Assembly (NCBI RefSeq): GCF_040869045.1
Contig: NC_090321.1
Location: 180,081,596-180,145,595, forward strand
Direction: 5' to 3'
From: Eurosta solidaginis
Taxonomy: Eukaryota > Arthropoda > Insecta > Diptera > Tephritidae
DNA: 64,000 nucleotides
In this document: piece after piece, positions 11,242 to 22,800 of the stretch
How the letters are laid out: the number at the start of each line of letters is the position of its first letter
Position numbering within the stretch: the stretch's first letter is position 1
Notes under the pieces: model-generated
Database searches by the model: none
What the model was told of the DNA's origin: nothing
The model's input: the letters and a program-made list of their open reading frames with translations, nothing else
Translations under genes and position numbers: made by a program

Positions 11242-11573
11242 ACAAGAATGTTCTAATGCCGTGCCTAAGCAGGAGGCAAAATCCTTTGCATGACGCGTAA
11301 ATAAGTATAGTTTAAGGGAATAGCTTGACGTCTGGAATAAAATTAAAATATTTGCTCAGAATAAAAGAGTACCAAGACGACACTAGCCGGAGCAGAGATT
11401 TACACTTGGTCTGGAATACTTGTATTTCGTCCTTCTCGCCGAGTAGTTCTTGGCAAAACAGTTGAGTCTTTCATACTCGACCCAATATAAATTTCCTTAT
11501 TTTAGACGAGTTCTCATGATGCTAAAGGCAGATTTACAAAAACTTTTAACACTTTGACTGCCTCATGGGTTTT
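11242..11573. other. Unassigned DNA, no gene seen
   Basis: About 330 bp without ORF or recognised repeat. Confidence 0.35.
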
Positions 11574-11640
11574 CAATATTGTAGCGATAACCACTCCCCG
11601 AAGGTTTTCTGTAGTGTTATCCATATGCACGGCCTTTAAC
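11574..11640 (-). repeat. 3' fragment of a (CAA)n-tailed repeat
   Basis: TGTAGCGATAACCACTCCCC and the following ~45 bp match the 3' end of the family seen at 24980-25249 and 35862-36075 (GGATAACACT...CTTCGGGGAGTG...TATCGCTACA in sense). Only the tail end is left. Confidence 0.5.
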
Positions 11641-14321
11641 GGAATATATATTTATTTATTTATTTATTTATTTACTTATTTATTTACAGTCTTGTAGACC
11701 TAAATTAGGTACATGTATGTATGAGATCATTATCTAAATGGTAGTGCTTTGCAATAGTTATATAATAATTTCTTAAATTTATTGATATTTGGACATTATT
11801 TTATTTCAAATGGTAGATCATTGTACTCTCTCAATCCCTCGTAGTATATATTGTTCTTGTCGAATTCTGATCGAACAGCTGGCAGACGGAAGTTATTCCT
11901 GTTTCTTGTGTGGTAGTCATGAACCTCGTTGTTGTATGTTACTCGGTCATTTAAATATTTCAGCAGGTTGCCTAGTTTCATGTTGTGTATGAATTTTAGA
12001 GTGTAGTATACAATGAGTTGCTTGACACTCAGCCAATTTAAACTTTCTAACATTTCATGTATTGGGGTATCATATCGTTTTCTAAGAATAAACCGCATTG
12101 CTTTATTTTGTTTCACCTGTAGTTTTGCGATGTTCGAGTCGGCTAACATGAATAATATCGTAGGGCAGTATATGAAATGAGGTTCTATAATGGACCTATA
12201 AACCATAATTTTATAATATTTGCTGACGTGCTTGCATGTCCGGAACATAAATCCAATTTTTTTTTTATATCTTTGCCTCTGTATACTTAAGATGCTCATT
12301 GAACTTAAGTTTCTCATCAATTATAATTCCTAGGTAATTAATTTCTTTAACTTTTTGTATGGTACTATTTGCTATTTTCAAGGCTAAATTATTTTCTTCT
12401 GCGTTCTTCTTCTCATGGTTATCCATTTCGTTTTTTCAATATTTATTTTAAGCTTATTTTGACACAACCAATTATAAACAGCATTCAAGTCCGCTTGCAT
12501 TTTAGTTATAGCTTCAATCTCCGACGAACAACTTATTGTCAATAATGCATCATCTGCGAAGAGTCGTATCTTGCAGTGGCTAAGACAGCTCTTTATATCG
12601 TTTATATATACAATGAATAATATTGCAGCAAGAATAGATCCTTGTGGAAGACCTATGTCAACATCAACTTCCGGCGACGATGTGCTTCTAATTATGGTTT
12701 TCTGTTTTCTGCTATTAAGGTAGCTTTTAAACCACCGCAGTGCTGTATTACGTACCCCAATATTATGCAGTTTCCTTAGTAGGATGACCCTGTCGATGGT
12801 TTCAAATGCCCTTTTTAGGTCCAGAAAGACCGACACTGTTACTAACTTGTTTGATAGGCTTTGTTTCCATTCCGCTATAACCAGGTTTAGAGCGCTTTCA
12901 CAAGAGTGTTTAGTTCTGAACCCTGATTGTTCACATATAATAATTTGATTTTTATTCAGGTAATCGAGAAGCTGGTCTTTTACGATTTTCTCTAAAATTT
13001 TTTCATCACTAGGCAACGTATTAATAGGCCGTATTTCCTCTGGTTTTTCAGTCCCTTTAACTTTTTCAACTGGTATCACTGTCGATGTTTTCCAGCATGC
13101 TGGGACTACACCTTCTCTAAAGCTCTCATTAACAATACATGTATAAGCGTATCCCAAATATTCCATACTGTCTTTATATACACCTTCTGTTACCAGTTTT
13201 TTTCCTCCATACTTATTTTTTAAATTAGTTGCTGTTCTCAACAGCTGTTCCACATTTATTTGCTTCAGTTCAAAAACACTCCCCCTAATATCCTCTGTGG
13301 CCTCATCTGATGTAGCTGGTTCAATGGTATTACATATTGTTGTGATGCTCTCGACAAAGAACTGATTCAAATGGGTCGCGATATCGGGGTCTCCTTCAAT
13401 AACTGTACTATTTATTACTATACGTTTTACTTGGGCTGTGTCATGACTCATGTTTATGGCATCTTTAAGACATTTCCACATTAGTTTCTGATTGTTGCAA
13501 TTAAGCGCTATTTTATTTTCCATGTATTGCTTCTTTTTTATTTTTACAAGTCGTTATACGTTTTGTATAACTATAACTATCCCACTCATTTGTACTCTGT
13601 GCTATTTTGTAAAGCTCATATTTTAATTTGTATAATTATCCCAGCATACGCGGTTTTCATATATTCGCATTTTGTGTCTTTCTTGAACAGGCATTTTGAA
13701 GCAGATCGTTTCATGGTCTGATATTCTATGGTTTTCTAGATTTTTTATTTCAATTTTATCATTGTTACTATAAAGAAGGTCTATTTTTGTCTGTGACACT
13801 TTTGTTACCCTTGTATTAAACTTAATTAGTTGGTGCATTGATGCTATCGCGAATATATGATTTAGCTGGTTTGTGTACGTTGACTGTACATTCACATTTA
13901 TGTTAAAATCGCCTATAATAATATTGTTTTCAGTTTCACAAAAATATTCTTCTAACACCTCGCCCATATGGTTTATAAATTCAGCATCGCTTGTGTTTGG
14001 TGAGTGGTATACTACACCTATTTTCCATTTAATCGTGTTTTTTATGGTTTTAATCACAATACACCATAGGTTATTATTAATACTGTTATTAAATACTACT
14101 TTAAATTCGATCGATTTATGAATGTATATAAGGACACCACCTGTGTGTCGGCTATGCGAATCGCATCTAACGTGATTATATCCAATAATATTTATTTCTG
14201 TGTCACTTATATTCTCTGTGGTGTGGGTCTCAGCACATAACACAATACTGGGATTTTCTTCTTCAACCATTCTTTGGACTTCGGCTTTGTTTGCCGTAAT
14301 ACTGTTAGTATTGAGGCACAA
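11641..14321 (-). pseudogene. CR1/L2-type non-LTR retrotransposon (reverse strand)
   Basis: Sense order from right to left. Endonuclease ORF 14321-13623 (232 codons): CAETHT, IIIGDFNINVN, RISDHETICF. RT ORF 13523-12384 (379 codons): KILEKIVKDQLLDYLNKN, VFLDLKRAFETIDRV, LPQGSILAAILF and LFADDALL (FADD in place of YADD). C-terminal part 12320-11796: VKQNKAMRFILRKRYD and YLNDRVTYNNEVHDYHTRN. The endonuclease and RT ORFs share one frame but are separated by a 99-bp stretch with in-frame stops; a further frame change lies near 12350. The 3' end is an (AAAT)n-like tail (plus-strand 11648-11688). The N-terminal part is missing or unrecognised. CR1/L2/Kiri grouping is by motif only; the copy is not functional but fairly well preserved. 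Confidence 0.85.
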
Positions 14322-15260
14322 TCACCTGAACCTTGATCAAGCTTGACCATCTAGCCACCCGACCCTACTCCAGCTACATGAGGAGTTGTGGATGGATTTT
14401 TTTTTTTTTTACGAGGAAGCATCGAAAGCCTCATAGTCAGTGTGGGACTTTAACCGCACTAAACCTCCTACCGTCTGAGTACCGTTTACCCCCCGGTACT
14501 ACCGTCAAGTATTCCGTCGGGAGGTAGGTTGAGCACTAAGCTCTATGTCTGTCGGGGTCACGTTGCTGTACTTAGATAGTCCCGCGGTATAGTTAACGCT
14601 GGGACTGGCACGCCCTGCTTACTACCTGAATGTGCTTGACACATACCACTTCTACGAAGATTTCCAAGCGTACCTTACACACTGTGCATATAGTGCTAAT
14701 GGCATGCTTGTGCGTTCGACTACTTGTATTGTAGGGTTTTTTTTTATGCACGGTTGAAGAGGCCGTGTCTCCAATCCGTGCTTTATTCCTTCACCTGGGG
14801 CAGTATTCGAACGGTTGAAGAGGCCTTGTCTCCAATCCGTCGCCTGGTTTACTATTACATTACCTACATATATTACGGTTTTTTCTTGTTTTATCATTCT
14901 CACGCCGCTAATTGTACGGAGGCCTTGCATCCAATACGTGCTCAGCTCGACCCCCTCCACCTTTGCAGTTTGTTCTACATCCACACAACTCGACTGATCA
15001 ATGTTCGCTGCTGCGCCGTAGCCTTTCAAGACTTCGTAGACACTTCATTATTTCCGATATTACATCGCATGCCACGGACCGGATATATATATTTAAGGCC
15101 GGCTGCCATTGTGGATAAGACGTATACAATGCTGACTGCCGCCTTGAGTAGCAAATCGAATATATCTTTTGTATGTAGAGTACTTTTTGAAAAGAATCAT
15201 CTAACATGATCCAAGGGAGTTTTTCCTCTTTACTTGGAAGGTCTTGCATATTATGCATAT
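14322..15260. other. Repeat-like DNA with three copies of a 30-bp motif
   Basis: No convincing gene. A 30-bp motif ACGGTTGAAGAGGCC...TCCAATCCGT occurs at 14750-14779 and 14811-14840, with a weaker third copy at 14915-14939. The segment is GC-richer than its surroundings (14440-14620), which suggests it belongs to a mobile element, possibly the 5' region of the adjacent LINE. Overlapping short ORFs on both strands look spurious. Confidence 0.4.
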
Positions 15261-16171
15261 ATAAGTAATTGAGTACATGACGGCGTTCACGTATGTCCCA
15301 TCTCTAGGAACCAAATTTTCATGTTCTTTTATTTCAGCTATCATCCGGTAGCAAAATCCTGAGCCAGATAAATAATTTTGCATGTAAATGCAACAACAAC
15401 GATTTGAGCCAGATAAATCCAGATAGAAGTCTGTTCAATTTGTGAGCCAGATAATTTGTTAATTACTTCTTTTTAGGTTGGTAACGCGGTCTTTAATATA
15501 CCTACTTTTTCAAAAATAGATGTCGCTGCTTAGCCTTTCGCCGTATGAGTTAAAAGAAAAACAGCGGCGACATCTGCCTATAACATTTCACGTGTGCCAA
15601 AATTTCACGACATCTGCTTCTCAAGTCTTTCAATGATACAGAGCATTCCCGTGATAATTGAGCGTGAGCCGGAACTGTAAAACTCACTGAAAGACGTGCT
15701 TCTACTTAGAGATGACACCCTAGAGATGCTTCTTGGACTAGGAAAAAATCACTTTCTCTAAAATTTGGTAATAATTACTGATGATCAAAGAAAAAATTGT
15801 GTGGGACCACTGTAATACGGCCCATACATGACATAAAAACCATGCGCAAATTTAAACGACGAAGTTTGTGCAAATGCAAATTTTGACATACACGGCTCAA
15901 AAACACTGCGAAATATTCATTTTTAAAGTAGCGCAACAAATGAAACATGTATTTTAATTGTATAAAAAAGGCATTAATTGTATAAAAATTTACTATTTAT
16001 TTTCCACAGTGCTGGTAATTCACGGTATAAGTCGAAAAACTCGCACAGAAGCGTTTATTTTCCATTGTATTTATAAAATATATATTTTAATTGCAAGACC
16101 AGCTCAACTCATTGCAGCACTGCACAATATTAATTTTTCAACTAGCGCAACAAATGAAACATGTGTTCTAA
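15261..16171. other. Unassigned DNA, no gene seen
   Basis: AT-rich. GAGCCAGATAA occurs three times (15361, 15405, 15444). An imperfect hairpin pairs AGATGTCGCTGCT (15518-15530) with AGCGGCGACATCT (15563-15575). Otherwise nothing recognised. Confidence 0.35.
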
Positions 16172-16192
16172 AAAAATTATTATTTATTATTG
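16172..16192. repeat. 21-bp direct repeat flanking the tRNA-like array, left
   Basis: An A/T-rich 21-mer (ends TTATTATTG) repeated exactly at 18545-18565. Probably a target duplication, though low complexity lowers certainty. Confidence 0.55.
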
Positions 16193-16547
16193 CGGGTTCG
16201 AATCGAGCTCAAGGCCTAACAATAATTTTTTTTATCATTATTATTGTTATGATAAATTTTTTCTTAATTGAAAAAATTTTTAAATTAGAATAGAAGAAAG
16301 AAAAATTTAGACAACTGCCAAAGCTCGTTGTATAGATCCATTTCGGGAACTGCTAAATTCCTTCATCGACAACGTTTAGGCGCCGCTGCTATAACCATTC
16401 AGCCATCACAGCGGTTTTTTGTTTGTCTTCATTAATCCTACTTCTATTCTGGTTCGTGCCAATTGATATTCACAACACTGCGACATCTGTTGCAGAATGG
16501 CTGTGAAAATTGGACTTGTTTGTTGGCAATGCTGCCATAGTGTCATA

Positions 16548-16555
16548 TTTTATTG
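16548..16555. repeat. 8-bp target-site duplication, left (hAT-like MITE)
   Basis: TTTTATTG, repeated at 17156-17163. Sister units read TTTTATTGACAC without interruption, so the empty site is visible in the same array. Confidence 0.9.
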
Positions 16556-17155
16556 CAGGCATGCTTAACCAACGAACCGATATCATTTCGTTACAATAAT
16601 TAACGTTAGTAAATGAAACAAAGTCATTTCGTTTCGTTTATTAACGTTAAGAACGTCAAATTAACGAAATGATTTTGTTTCGTTTTCTGCCATATCAAAA
16701 CGAAATCAAATCGTTTAGGTTGATTATTAATTTCAAACTTTGCTGGCAATGCTATATTATCCATTTTGATGGCGTAGTCATTAAAGGTGAAAGCATTGGC
16801 CAAGCTGATTGCAACTTTTCTCATAAATTTTGACAGTACGAACATTTCTCAGAGTATTTTTGACATTACCACCAACGAATTACACAAACAAATTGCATGG
16901 AGTTTGTGTGTATGTCCGCTCGCTGTTACCACCTTACGGCTTCACCATTGGCTATAGCATTGCCAGCACAATTCAAATATAAAGTATCACGTTTTTGTTA
17001 ACGTTTTTAACCTTAACGAAAGGTTTTTGTTTCGGTTAAAAACGAGATACAATTTATCTTGATAATTTCTTTATCGATAATATTTAGAAGTGTTTCAACG
17101 GAAACGGTGGAAATTTTTTGATAAACGATTAGCTTAACGTTAAGGTGCATCCCTG
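16556..17155. mobile_element. 600-bp hAT-like MITE inside the array
   Basis: Starts CAGGCATGC and ends GCATCCCTG, an imperfect terminal inverted repeat (CAGGSATGC), and creates an 8-bp duplication, which together point to the hAT superfamily. The interior is rich in TTAACG, AACGAAATGA and CATTTCGTT blocks but encodes no transposase. The tandem unit it interrupts is present uninterrupted in units 2 and 3. Confidence 0.85.
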
Positions 17156-17163
17156 TTTTATTG
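17156..17163. repeat. 8-bp target-site duplication, right (hAT-like MITE)
   Basis: TTTTATTG, identical to 16548-16555. Confidence 0.9.
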
Positions 17164-18544
17164 ACACTTTTTTCCCCGTGTCCTGGGATGTATTAACAAT
17201 TTTTGTTGTTATATCGGCCTACTGATTTTAAGATCGCGGGTTCGAATCGAGCTCAAGGCCTAACAATAATTTTTTTTATCATTATTATTGTTATGATAAA
17301 TTTTTTCTTAATTGAAAAAATTTTTAAATTAGAATAGAAGAAAGAAAAATTTAGACAACTGCCAAAGCTCGTTGTATAGATCCATTTCGGGAACTGCTAA
17401 ATTCCTTCATCGGCAATGTTTAGGCGCCGCTGCTATAACCATTCAGCCATCACAGCGGTTTTTTGTTTGTCTTCATTAATCCTACTTCTATTCTGGTTCG
17501 TGCCAATTGATATTCACAACACTGCGACATCTGTTGCAGAATGGCTGTGAAAATTGGACTTGTTTGTTGGCAATGCTGCCATAGTGTCATATTTTATTGA
17601 CACTTTTTTCCCCGTGCTCTGGGATGTATTAACAATTTTTGTTGTTATATCGGCCTACTGATTTTAAGATCGCGGGTTCGAATCGAGCTCAAGGCCTAAC
17701 AATAATTTTTCATTATTATTGTTATGATAAATTTTTTCTTAATTGAAAAAATTTTTAAATTAGAATAGAAGAAAGAAAAATTTAGACAACTGCCAAAGCT
17801 CGTTGTATAGATCCATTTCGGGAACTGCTAAATTCCTTCATCGGCAACGTTTAGGCGCCGCTGCTATAACCATTCAGCCATCACAGCGGTTTTTTGTTTG
17901 TCTTCATTAATCCTACTTCTATTCTGGTTCGTGCCAATTGATATTCACAACACTGCGACATCTGTTGCAGAATGGCTGTGAAAATTTGACTTGTTTGTTG
18001 GCAATGCTGCCATAGTGTCATATTTTATTGACACTTTTTTCCCCGTGCTCTGGGATGTATTAACAATTTTTGTTGTTATATCGGCCTACTGATTTTAAGA
18101 TCGCGGGTTCGAATCGAGCTCAAGGCCTAACAATAATTTTTTTTTTATCATTATTATTGTTATGATAAATTTTTTCTTAATTGAAAAAATTTTTAAATTA
18201 GAATAGAAGAAAGAAAAATTTAGACAACTGCCAAAGCTCGTTGTATAGATCCATTTCGGGAACTGCTAAATTCCTTCATCGGCAACGTTTAGGCGCCGCT
18301 GCTATAACCATTCAGCCATCACAGCGGTTTTTTGTTTGTCTTCATTAATCCTACTTCTATTCTGGTTCGTGCCAATTGAGCTTTGGCAGTTGTCTAAATT
18401 TTTCTTTCTTCTATTCTAATTTAAAAATTTTTTCAATTAAGAAAAAATTTATCATAACAATAATAATGATAAAAAAAAATTACTGTTAGGCCTTGAGCTC
18501 GATTCGAACCCGCGATCTTAAAATCAGTAGGCCGATATAACAAC

Positions 18545-18565
18545 AAAAATTATTATTTATTATTG
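18545..18565. repeat. 21-bp direct repeat flanking the tRNA-like array, right
   Basis: Exact copy of 16172-16192. Confidence 0.55.
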
Positions 18566-19895
18566 AATTTGTGTGAATTCCTGTTACAAGCTACAGATGG
18601 TCCTTGCGCCTTCGATATTAACATTTTAAAGCAATAATTACTGATGCTATATTATCAGGAACCCCAGGTAAACTGTGTAAGATTTACCAAACACGAAGAA
18701 AAAAGCATGTGCAATATTTGCAGACATGCGTAAATATCAAAATCGTTTTGATTTTAGCGCAGTTCTTTGCGCAATTAGCACAACCAGTGCACACACCGGG
18801 CAAATCCTTGTGCAAATTGGTAATTGGCACAAGGATACTTGAGCCGTGTAATTGGCGTATAAGAAATACCTTCGGATGAGTCGCAACCGGAAAAGTTTTT
18901 TTTAAGCTGCAGACATTGGTGCCTTATCGGTAACCGTATCGCAACCGTGTCGACCAACCTTTTATGGGAATCAATGCAATCGATTATTAGTGCCGTCGTA
19001 CCACAAATCACATACCCAGTTGCGCATTCATGAGTTCAGAATGGCTTCGTTCTGCGCATCTACGTCACAGTTGACTGTTTGAGCGAATGAAAGAAAGAGC
19101 GAAAAAACAAGAGCTGAAGATTTATATGATAACCAACGATGGATAGATAGGCGACGTATCAGTCATCCTTTGCCAATTTTCTATTTTTGACATGCGTCAG
19201 CTACGTTACGATGTTGCACTTAATATTTTTGCCATTTCTAATACGCGTATGTTAAAAAATGGTATTTAAAATTGGCAATGCTCTTCGCTGACTAGCTTTT
19301 ATTTTTAAATAAAAGTATTTACGTCAGTCGTTATGACTCTCACTATACGCCAAACACGTAATGTCTGCGGAACGAGGCGTACGTCGTGCCGGTGTCGAAA
19401 TGTTCCTGCCAGGCTCTTTAACCTTCCTATACTCGCGCATTGGTTTCTGAGACCGACGAAACACATTTTCGTAATTATTTTTATGGGCGAAAATCTCGAG
19501 AAGCCGAGCTCTATGCTAGCTGTCGGATTTGTGACTTACTTAGTTTTAGTGCACGCTGTGCGTTCGTGCGAAGCGAACGCGTTGTAATATTTGGCGCCAA
19601 TCGGTCCGTGAGACCGACGGGAGAATGCCCTGATTGTTATGGTGAGGTTCAAAACTACCTCAAACATAGATAAATATATATTTTCTTTGATATGTATTTT
19701 ATTATTATTAAGAAGTTTATTTTGTTTTTAAGAAGTTAAGATTTTATATTTGTTTTCCTACTATTTAAGAAAAATTTCTCAAATTTGAAGACTGAATTGT
19801 GATATACTGAAAGTCAGTGAAATAATTTATAAATAAATTACTATGCACACTATTTCGTTTCATTATGCACTAAATTTTAAAATAGTTATAAGATT
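18566..19895. other. Mostly unassigned DNA with a MITE fragment and a GC-richer block
   Basis: 19017-19115 is the inverted relative of the element at 1547-1718. 19330-19675 is noticeably GC-richer and carries two overlapping short frames (84 and 77 codons, plus strand) with several Cys residues; I recognise neither. It may be the end of a decayed DNA transposon, but no motif settles this. Confidence 0.35.
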
Positions 19896-22800
19896 AAACA
19901 AGTAAGGAAGGTTAAGTTCGGGTGTAACCGAACATTACATACTCAGTTGAGAGCTATGGTGACAACATAAGGGAAAATAACCATGTAGGAAAATGAACGG
20001 AGGGAAACACTGGAATATGTTTGTATGACATGTGTATCAAATGAAAGGCATTAAAGAGTATTTTATGAGGGAGTGGGCCATAGTTCTATAGGTGGACGCC
20101 ATTTAGGGATATAGCCATAAAGGTGGATCAGGGTTGACTCTAGAATGCGTTTGTACGATATGGGTATCAAACGAAAGGTGTTAATGAGTATTTTTAAAGG
20201 GAGTAATCCTTAGTTCCATAGGTGGACGCCGTTTCGAGATATCGCCACAAAGGTGGACCAGGGGTGACTCTAGAATGTGTTTGTACGATATGGGTATCAA
20301 ATTATAGGTATTAATGAGGGTTTTAAAAGGAAGTGGTGGTTGTTGTATAGGTGGTCGCCTTTTCGAGATATCGCCATAAAGGTGGACCAGGGGTGACTCT
20401 AGAATGCGTTTGTACGATATGGGTATCAAATGAAAGGTGTTAACGAGTATTTTAAAAGGGAGTAATCCTTAGTTCCATAGGTGGACGCCGTTTCGAGATA
20501 TCGCCATAAAGGTGGACCAGGGGTGACCCTAGAATTTGTTTGTTCAATATGGGCATCAAACGAATGGTGTTAATGAGTATTTTAAAAGGGAGTGGGCCTT
20601 AGTTCTATAGGTGGATGCCGTTTCGAAATATCGCCATAAAAGTGGACCAGGGGTGACTCTAGAATGTGTTTGTACGATATGGGTATCAAATTAAAGGTAT
20701 TAATGAGGGTTTTAAAAGGGAGTGGTGGTTGTTGTATAGGTGGTCGCCTTTTCGAGATATCGCCATAAAGGTGGACCAGGGGTGACTCTTGAATGCGTTT
20801 GTACGATATGGGTATCAAATGAAAGGTGCTAATGAGTATTTTAAAAGGGAGTAATCCTTAGTTCCATAGGTGGTCGCCGTTTCGAGATATCGCCATAAAG
20901 GTGGACCAGGGGTGACCCGAGAATTTGTTTGTACAATATGGGTATCAAAAGAAAGGTGTTAATAAGTATTTTAAAAGGGAGTAATCCTTAGTTCCATAGG
21001 TGGACGCCGTTTCGAGATATCGCCATAAAGGTGGACCAGGGGTGACCCTAGAATTTGTTTGTACAATATGGGTATCAAAAGAAAGGTGTTAATGAGTATT
21101 TTAAAATGGAGTGGGCCTTAGTTCTATAGGTGTACGCCTTTTCGAGGTATCGCAATAAAGGTGGACCAGGGGTGACTCTAGATTATTTTTGTACGATGTG
21201 GGTATCAAATGAAAGGTGCTAATGAGTATTTATAAAAGGGAGTGGGCCTTCGTTCTATAGGTGTTCGCCTTTTCGAGATATCGCCATAAAGGTGGACCAG
21301 GGGTGACTTTTGAATATGTTTGTACGATATGGGTATCAAATGAAAGGTGTTAATGTGTATTTTAAAAGGGAGTAATCCTTAGTTCCATAGGTGGACGCCG
21401 TTTCGAGATATCGCCACAAAGGTGGACCAGGGGCGACTCTAGAATGTGTTTGTACGATATGGGTTTCAAATTATAGGTATTAATGAGGGTTTTAAAAGGG
21501 ACTGGTGGTTGTTGTATAGGTGGTCGTCGCCTTTTCGAGATATCGCCATAAAGGTGGACCAGGGGTGACTCTAGAATGCGTTTGTACGATATGGGTATCA
21601 AATGAAAGGTGTTAATGAGTATTTTAAAAGGGAGTAATCCTTAGTTCCATAGGTGGACGCCGTTTCGAGATATCGCCATAAAGGTGGACCAGGGGTGACC
21701 CTAGAATTTGTTTGTTCAATATGGGCATCAAACGAATGGTGTTAATGAATATTTTAAAAGGGAGTGGGCCTTAGTTCTATAGGTGGATGCCGTTTCGAAA
21801 TATCGCCATAAAGGTGGACCAGGGGTGACTCTAGAATGCGTTTGTATGATATGGGTATCAAATGAAAGGTGTTAATGAGTATTTTAAAAGGGAGTAATCC
21901 TTAGTTCCATAGGTGGACGCCGTTTCGAGATATCGCCATAAAGGTGGACCAGGGGTGACCCGAGAATTTGTTGGTACAATATGGGTATCAAAAGAAAGGT
22001 GTTAATGAGTATTTTAAAAGGGAGTAATCCTTAGTTCCATAGGTGGACGCCGTTTCGAGATATCGCCATAAAGGTGGACCAGGGGTGACCCTAGAATTTG
22101 TTTGTACAATATGGGTATCAAAAGAAAGGTGTTAATGAGTATTTTAAAACGGAGTGGGCCTTAGTTCTATAGGTGTACGATTTTTCGAGGTATCGCCATA
22201 AAGGTGGACCAGGGGTGACTTTAGAACATGTTTGTACGATATGGGTATCAAATGAAAGGTGTTAATGAGTATTTTAAAAGGGCGTGGGACTTAGTTCTAT
22301 AGGTGGACGCCTTTTCGAGATATCGCCATAAAGGTGGACCAGGGGTGACTTTAGAATAAGTTTGTACGATATGGGTATCAAATTAAAGGTATTAATGAGA
22401 GTTTTAAAAGGGAGTGGTGGTAGTTGTATATGTGAAGGCATTTTCCAGATATCGACCAAAATGTGGACCAGGGTGACCCAGAGCATCATCTGTTGGATAC
22501 CGCTAATTTATTTATATATGTAGTACCTGCCAAGATTTTAAGGGTTTTTTATTTCGCCCTGCAGAACTTTTTTCATTTTCTTCTACCTAATATGGTAGGT
22601 ATCACAACCATTTTATAAAGTTTTTTCTAAAGTTATATTTCGCGTCAATAAAACAATCCAATTACCTTACCATGTTTCATCCCTTTTTTCGTATTTGGTA
22701 TAGAATTATGGCATTTTTTTCTTTTTTCGTAATTTTCGATATCGAAAAAGTGGGCGTGGTCATAGTCGGATTTCGTTCATTTTTCATACCAAGATAAAGT

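Larger units (their letters stand above)
16193..18544. repeat. Tandem array of ~436-bp tRNA-like units
   Basis: Four head-to-tail units anchored at CGGGTTCGAATCGAGCTC (16192, 17236, 17672, 18103). Spacing is 436 and 431 bp; the first interval is 1,044 bp because a 600-bp MITE plus an 8-bp duplication sits in copy 1. Each unit has a pol III B-box-like GGTTCGAATCG (for example 17239-17249), then GATAAATTTTTTCTTAATTG and a CAGCGGTTTTTTG segment. The last unit is cut at 18379 and followed by an inverted ~165-bp piece running back to the B box (18380-18544). Near identity between units implies recent amplification. No ORF. A SINE-like, tRNA-derived origin is inferred from the B box; an A box was not convincingly found. 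Confidence 0.8.

Noticed and set aside
16193..18544. CRISPR-like or satellite interpretation
   Set aside because: Units are ~436 bp with no short repeat/spacer pattern, and this is a eukaryotic sequence; a four-unit array with a MITE is better explained as SINE-like multimer.
20181..22489. Several reverse-strand ORFs of 71-82 codons with similar sequences
   Set aside because: They are the 130-bp minisatellite read in an open frame; 130 is not a multiple of three, and unit variants decide where the frame closes.
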